A stretch of 44,448 nucleotides of DNA from Candidatus Methanimicrococcus odontotermitis (GTDB lineage: Archaea > Halobacteriota > Methanosarcinia > Methanosarcinales > Methanosarcinaceae). The stretch spans positions 1-44,448 of the forward strand of contig JAITUZ010000058.1 of NCBI GenBank assembly GCA_031286065.1, written 5' to 3'. Below the pieces are notes generated by a model. It did no database searches. It worked only from the letters and a program-made list of their open reading frames with translations, and was not told the origin of the DNA. Positions 42,273-44,448 of this stretch are shown here, one piece after another. Each line of letters begins with the position of its first letter. Positions within the stretch are counted from its first letter, which is position 1. A program made the position numbers and the translations under genes.

Positions 42273-42797
42273 TCAGATTTCAGAGACGGCCGCAATGATT
42301 GCTTCGCCGAATGCCGCGGCGCATTCCGGACCGTTTCCCGTAATGATTTTTCCGTCCTGAACAACCGCCTGTTCTTTTAATTCGGCGCCTGCTTTTTTCA
42401 TTTCGGCAATCGCGTCTTCTGCCGGAAAAACGGACGCCGCCTTTCCTTTCAAAAGACCCGCTTTGGCCAAAACAACGGGCGCGATACAGATGGCGGAAAC
42501 GACTTTTCCCGCTTCAAACGCTTCGTTTAAAAGCGCGTGCAATTTCGGATTCTCCCAAAGAAAAACTTTAGAACCGCCGCCGCCGGAAATCACAACCGCG
42601 TCGTAATCATTTGCGCAAACCTCGTCAATCAAAACATCAACATTTACTTCCCCGCCCAAAGCGCCCGCCGCTTTTCCGAGGCGGGTGGAACTGACAGTCA
42701 CTTGATATCCTTTCGATTCAAAGACGGCGCGCGGTTCAAAGAATTCTTCGTCTCTGAAACGTTCCGGAGCAACAATCATTAAAATTTTCTTTGTCAT
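42273..42797 (-). CDS. DJ-1/PfpI family protein
   Basis: A 174-residue DJ-1/PfpI superfamily protein. KILMIVAPERFRDEEFFEPRAVFESKGYQV opens the Rossmann-like fold, YDAVVISGGGGSKVFLWENPKLHAL follows, and the nucleophile elbow is VSAICIAPVVLAKAGLL (the Cys). Members act as glyoxalases, chaperones or amidases; the role here is unknown. GTG nine bases upstream is part of the AGGTGA binding site, so ATG 42797 is chosen. It follows DUF2110 by 29 bases, suggesting one transcript. Confidence 0.9.
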   Translation of the reverse strand: MTKKILMIVAPERFRDEEFFEPRAVFESKGYQVTVSSTRLGKAAGALGGEVNVDVLIDEVCANDYDAVVISGGGGSKVFLWENPKLHALLNEAFEAGKVVSAICIAPVVLAKAGLLKGKAASVFPAEDAIAEMKKAGAELKEQAVVQDGKIITGNGPECAAAFGEAIIAAVSEI

Positions 42798-42826
42798 CAG
42801 AGTCACCTTTTAATTTTTTAAAATTT

Positions 42827-43510
42827 TCATTTTTTCGTTCCGATCAGAACGCCCATTTGTCCCGGCAGCACTCTTCCGATGGAAGAAACGATTCCGGGTC
42901 CGTCCGTTTTCTCTTTGCAGACAATGACGCATTCTGTCAAACCGATCTTTTCAACACCGTAAACATCGCGTCCGTGCCTTTTCTTTTGAAGCGCCGCCTT
43001 CACTTGAGAACGCGTCGCGCCGTTGATGAAAATCCGGTCCGTTGACGTTTTTTTCCAAGACCACCACAAATCAATCTGCTCTTTTGTAAAAACGGCAGTC
43101 CCGTCCGGCAAAATCCGAACAGTCACCGGAAGGAACGGAATCATTCCAAAACGCGCCGCGATTTGACCCGCGCTGCCCGCCCCAAGCTGCGCAAGAGAGT
43201 CAAGCGCAATCGGAAGTTCAAAGCCGATATTCACGATAATTTGATCCGGATCGATTCTTTGAATATAGCCTTTGCAGTCAATATCAGTCCCGATTTCGTT
43301 TTTCAAGAAGGGTTTTCCGAATTCTTTGTAAAGCAGGCTTTCGCACACGTCGGCGTCCTCGCCTTCTAATGAAACATGAAAACGTTTGTTTTGGACGGCT
43401 GCGCTGCAAGAGACATCCAGATCTTTAAACTCGGCGTCCGCAAACGCTTGAAAGGAACGGACAGCGTTTTCTTCGGAAATATAAACAGGCTGCAATAATT
43501 CAATTTTCAT
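42827..43510 (-). CDS. DUF2110 family protein
   Basis: A 227-residue archaeal protein of the DUF2110 family. Visible segments are the first strand MKIELLQPVYISEEN, IDCKGYIQRIDPDQIIVNIGFELPI, LGAGSAGQIAARFGMIPFLPV and the end LTECVIVCKEKTDGPGIVSSIGRVLPGQMGVLIG. The segment KEQIDLWWSWKKTSTDRIFINGATRSQVKAAL looks like a helical nucleic-acid-binding part, and the family has been seen mainly in Euryarchaeota. Function unassigned. ATG 43510 is preferred over the in-frame TTG nine bases ahead. Confidence 0.85.
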   Translation of the reverse strand: MKIELLQPVYISEENAVRSFQAFADAEFKDLDVSCSAAVQNKRFHVSLEGEDADVCESLLYKEFGKPFLKNEIGTDIDCKGYIQRIDPDQIIVNIGFELPIALDSLAQLGAGSAGQIAARFGMIPFLPVTVRILPDGTAVFTKEQIDLWWSWKKTSTDRIFINGATRSQVKAALQKKRHGRDVYGVEKIGLTECVIVCKEKTDGPGIVSSIGRVLPGQMGVLIGTKK

Positions 43511-43605
43511 AAAAATCAATTTTAATTTTTAAAATCTCAGTCCATAGATCACGATCACTTTTTCGGTCGGATCGGTGAAGGTTCTGAAAAACTCGGTTCG
43601 TATTC

Positions 43606-43899
43606 TTAAGGGTAACTGAATATTTCATCAGACAGGGAAATTTCAACAGCTTCCGAAAGTTTTTGCGCGAAAGCGTATCCTTTGGGCGTCAGTTTCAAGA
43701 AGCGGTTCCGCCCTTCAAAAACGGAAGACAGAAAGCCGAGACTTTCCAGCCGTTTAACAATTTTATTGGTATGCGCAAAAGTAGATTCGATATTTACAGA
43801 AACTTCTGAAATATACGTCACTTCTTTTCGGTAAATGAAGAGAAAGGAAGAAACCGTTTTCTCCTGAAACAAGAATTTTTCATCAACTGTCAATTTCAT
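43606..43899 (-). CDS. Small winged-helix transcriptional regulator
   Basis: A 97-residue protein resembling a single winged helix-turn-helix domain of MarR/PadR-like archaeal type: ISEVSVNIESTFAHTNKIVKRLESLGFL (helix-turn-helix with recognition helix) followed by the wing SSVFEGRNRFLKLTPKGYAFAQKL. No effector domain. GAGGTT precedes the ATG. It could regulate the DUF2110-PfpI pair 96 bases downstream, or itself through an inverted repeat at 43934-43966. Both are inference. Confidence 0.8.
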   Translation of the reverse strand: MKLTVDEKFLFQEKTVSSFLFIYRKEVTYISEVSVNIESTFAHTNKIVKRLESLGFLSSVFEGRNRFLKLTPKGYAFAQKLSEAVEISLSDEIFSYP

Positions 43900-43933
43900 G
43901 AATAAACCTCAAAATCGTCCGTTTAAACAAATA

Positions 43934-43966
43934 CGATATAGAATATATTAAAATAAAAATATATCG
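43934..43966 (-). promoter_or_regulatory. Inverted repeat at the winged-helix gene promoter
   Basis: CGATATA (43934-43940) and TATATCG (43960-43966) are exact complements around 19 A/T-rich bases including TATA-like sequence, 35-67 bases upstream of the ATG at 43899. A candidate autoregulatory site. Confidence 0.4.
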
Positions 43967-43987
43967 CATGATGCAGTCAAAAAAAAT

Positions 43988-44115
43988 GCCCGTCTGAAAT
44001 TCAACAAAGTCAAGTTCAGGCGGACAAAAAACGCCCGTCTGAAATTCAACAGAGTTAAGTTCAGGCGGACAAAAAATGCCCGTCTGAAATTTAATAACTT
44101 AAATTTCAGGCGGAC
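43988..44115 (-). terminator. Three tandem hairpin terminator units
   Basis: Units at 43988-44025, 44033-44070 and 44078-44115 recur with a period of exactly 45 bases. Each has CCGTCTGAA near one end and TTCAGGCGG near the other, forming a stem with one G-U pair. The third extends to 15 pairs (CCGTCTGAAATTTAA with its complement around TAAC). On the minus strand each hairpin is followed by GGGC and a run of six or more T, so they act as a triple terminator for the gene ending at 44138. Confidence 0.75.
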
Positions 44116-44137
44116 AAGATAGAAAAATAAATCGGAA

Positions 44138-44448
44138 TTATGCGACGGTCACTGTCAAAACAGAAGCGGTGTCTCCAAAAGGCTCGCCTGTGTAGTAGTT
44201 GAGCAAATCGATTTTGTAGGTGCCGGCCTCGTTGAAGGTGAGCGTTGCGGAGTATCGGGGGTTGAGGTTGAAGTCTTCAAAAGCGCCGCTTTCAGAATGG
44301 AAAAGGTGTCTGAAGTTTCTGGATTCAACATTCATAACTCTGACGGTGCCGCCTTTGCTGATGCTTAAGGAGGTCGTGCTGAATTTTTGGTCTTTGGCCT
44401 GAACATAAGAACTGTTGTCAGTCGTTCCGGATTCGCCCATAACGACAG
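44138..44448 (-). CDS. Cupredoxin-fold secreted protein, N-terminus beyond window
   Basis: The frame is open to the window edge (upstream codons before the ATG at 44440 are Val-Val), so the gene is probably cut. The visible 100 or so residues form one beta-sandwich: SLSISKGGTVRVMNVESRNFRHLF, NPRYSATLTFNEAGTYKIDLLNYYTGEPF and VLTVTVA at the end. This is the strand pattern of archaeal cupredoxin-like secreted proteins. The second copper-ligand set (Cys, His, Met near the Y-x-x-x-L-x-N-Y-Y loop) is missing, so copper binding is doubtful. Three tandem terminators follow the stop. Confidence 0.6.
   Translation of the reverse strand, partial: VVMGESGTTDNSSYVQAKDQKFSTTSLSISKGGTVRVMNVESRNFRHLFHSESGAFEDFNLNPRYSATLTFNEAGTYKIDLLNYYTGEPFGDTASVLTVTVA

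Noticed and set aside
43988-44115. Possible CRISPR array
   Set aside because: Only three units at a 45-base period, each an internal hairpin with no variable spacers, and no cas genes nearby.

Overview
The window reads as the chromosome of a methanogenic archaeon, most likely of the order Methanosarcinales. Evidence: a membrane-bound methanophenazine-type [NiFe] hydrogenase (VhtG, VhtA, cytochrome b VhtC), methanogenesis marker protein 8, class I HMG-CoA reductase and a geranylgeranyl-reductase-family flavoprotein (archaeal lipids), diphthamide genes dphB and dph6, archaeal-only families (UPF0212, DUF357, UPF0280, DUF2110), an archaeal type IV pilin, and TATA/oligo-U transcription signals. 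A host-associated H2-dependent methylotroph such as Methanimicrococcus would fit (inference only). Genes average moderate GC; spacers are very AT-rich and unusually full of short tandem repeats and palindromes beside TATA boxes. TTG starts occur.

Layout. 1-2403: a truncated secreted repeat protein and a small membrane protein. 2637-8535, minus strand: enolase, AmmeMemoRadiSam radical SAM enzyme, Dph6, PfkB kinase, UPF0212, DUF357 and DphB. 8536-9999: a Fur/PerR-type regulator behind two inverted repeats, then rubrerythrin (oxidative stress). 10067-14697, minus: PaaK-like CoA ligase, MscS channel, UPF0280 and LL-diaminopimelate aminotransferase. 15010-18998: a lipoprotein with ALLAAAG repeats, the marker-8/flavoprotein pair, and a second lipoprotein whose signal peptide is split by a frameshift. 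19017-24973, minus: Zn/Cd P-type ATPase, HMG-CoA reductase, DsrE protein, pilin, a small membrane protein and tRNA-Leu(UAA).

25085-37126 is a hydrogen-metabolism island. On the minus strand lie vhtG-vhtA-vhtC, then vhtD (maturation protease), hypF and a nicotinamidase-like gene. Divergently on the plus strand lie hypC, hypD, hypA, hypB, hypE and cutA. Structural subunits, the cleaving protease and all six Hyp factors are therefore in one place, and VhtG carries a twin-arginine signal. 37274-44448: a DUF4139 protein, an IorA-like TPP enzyme without its ferredoxin domain, a TatC with a very large extracytoplasmic loop, a DJ-1/PfpI protein, DUF2110, a winged-helix regulator, three tandem hairpins, and a truncated cupredoxin-fold secreted protein.

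No CRISPR array, intact insertion sequence, integrase or rRNA was seen. The most interesting items are the operator-like palindromes at several promoters (vhtG, mscS, enolase, UPF0212, P-type ATPase, fur), the repeat lipoprotein, the frameshifted lipoprotein, the triple hairpin, and the consolidated hydrogenase island with a regulated break between vhtC and vhtD.
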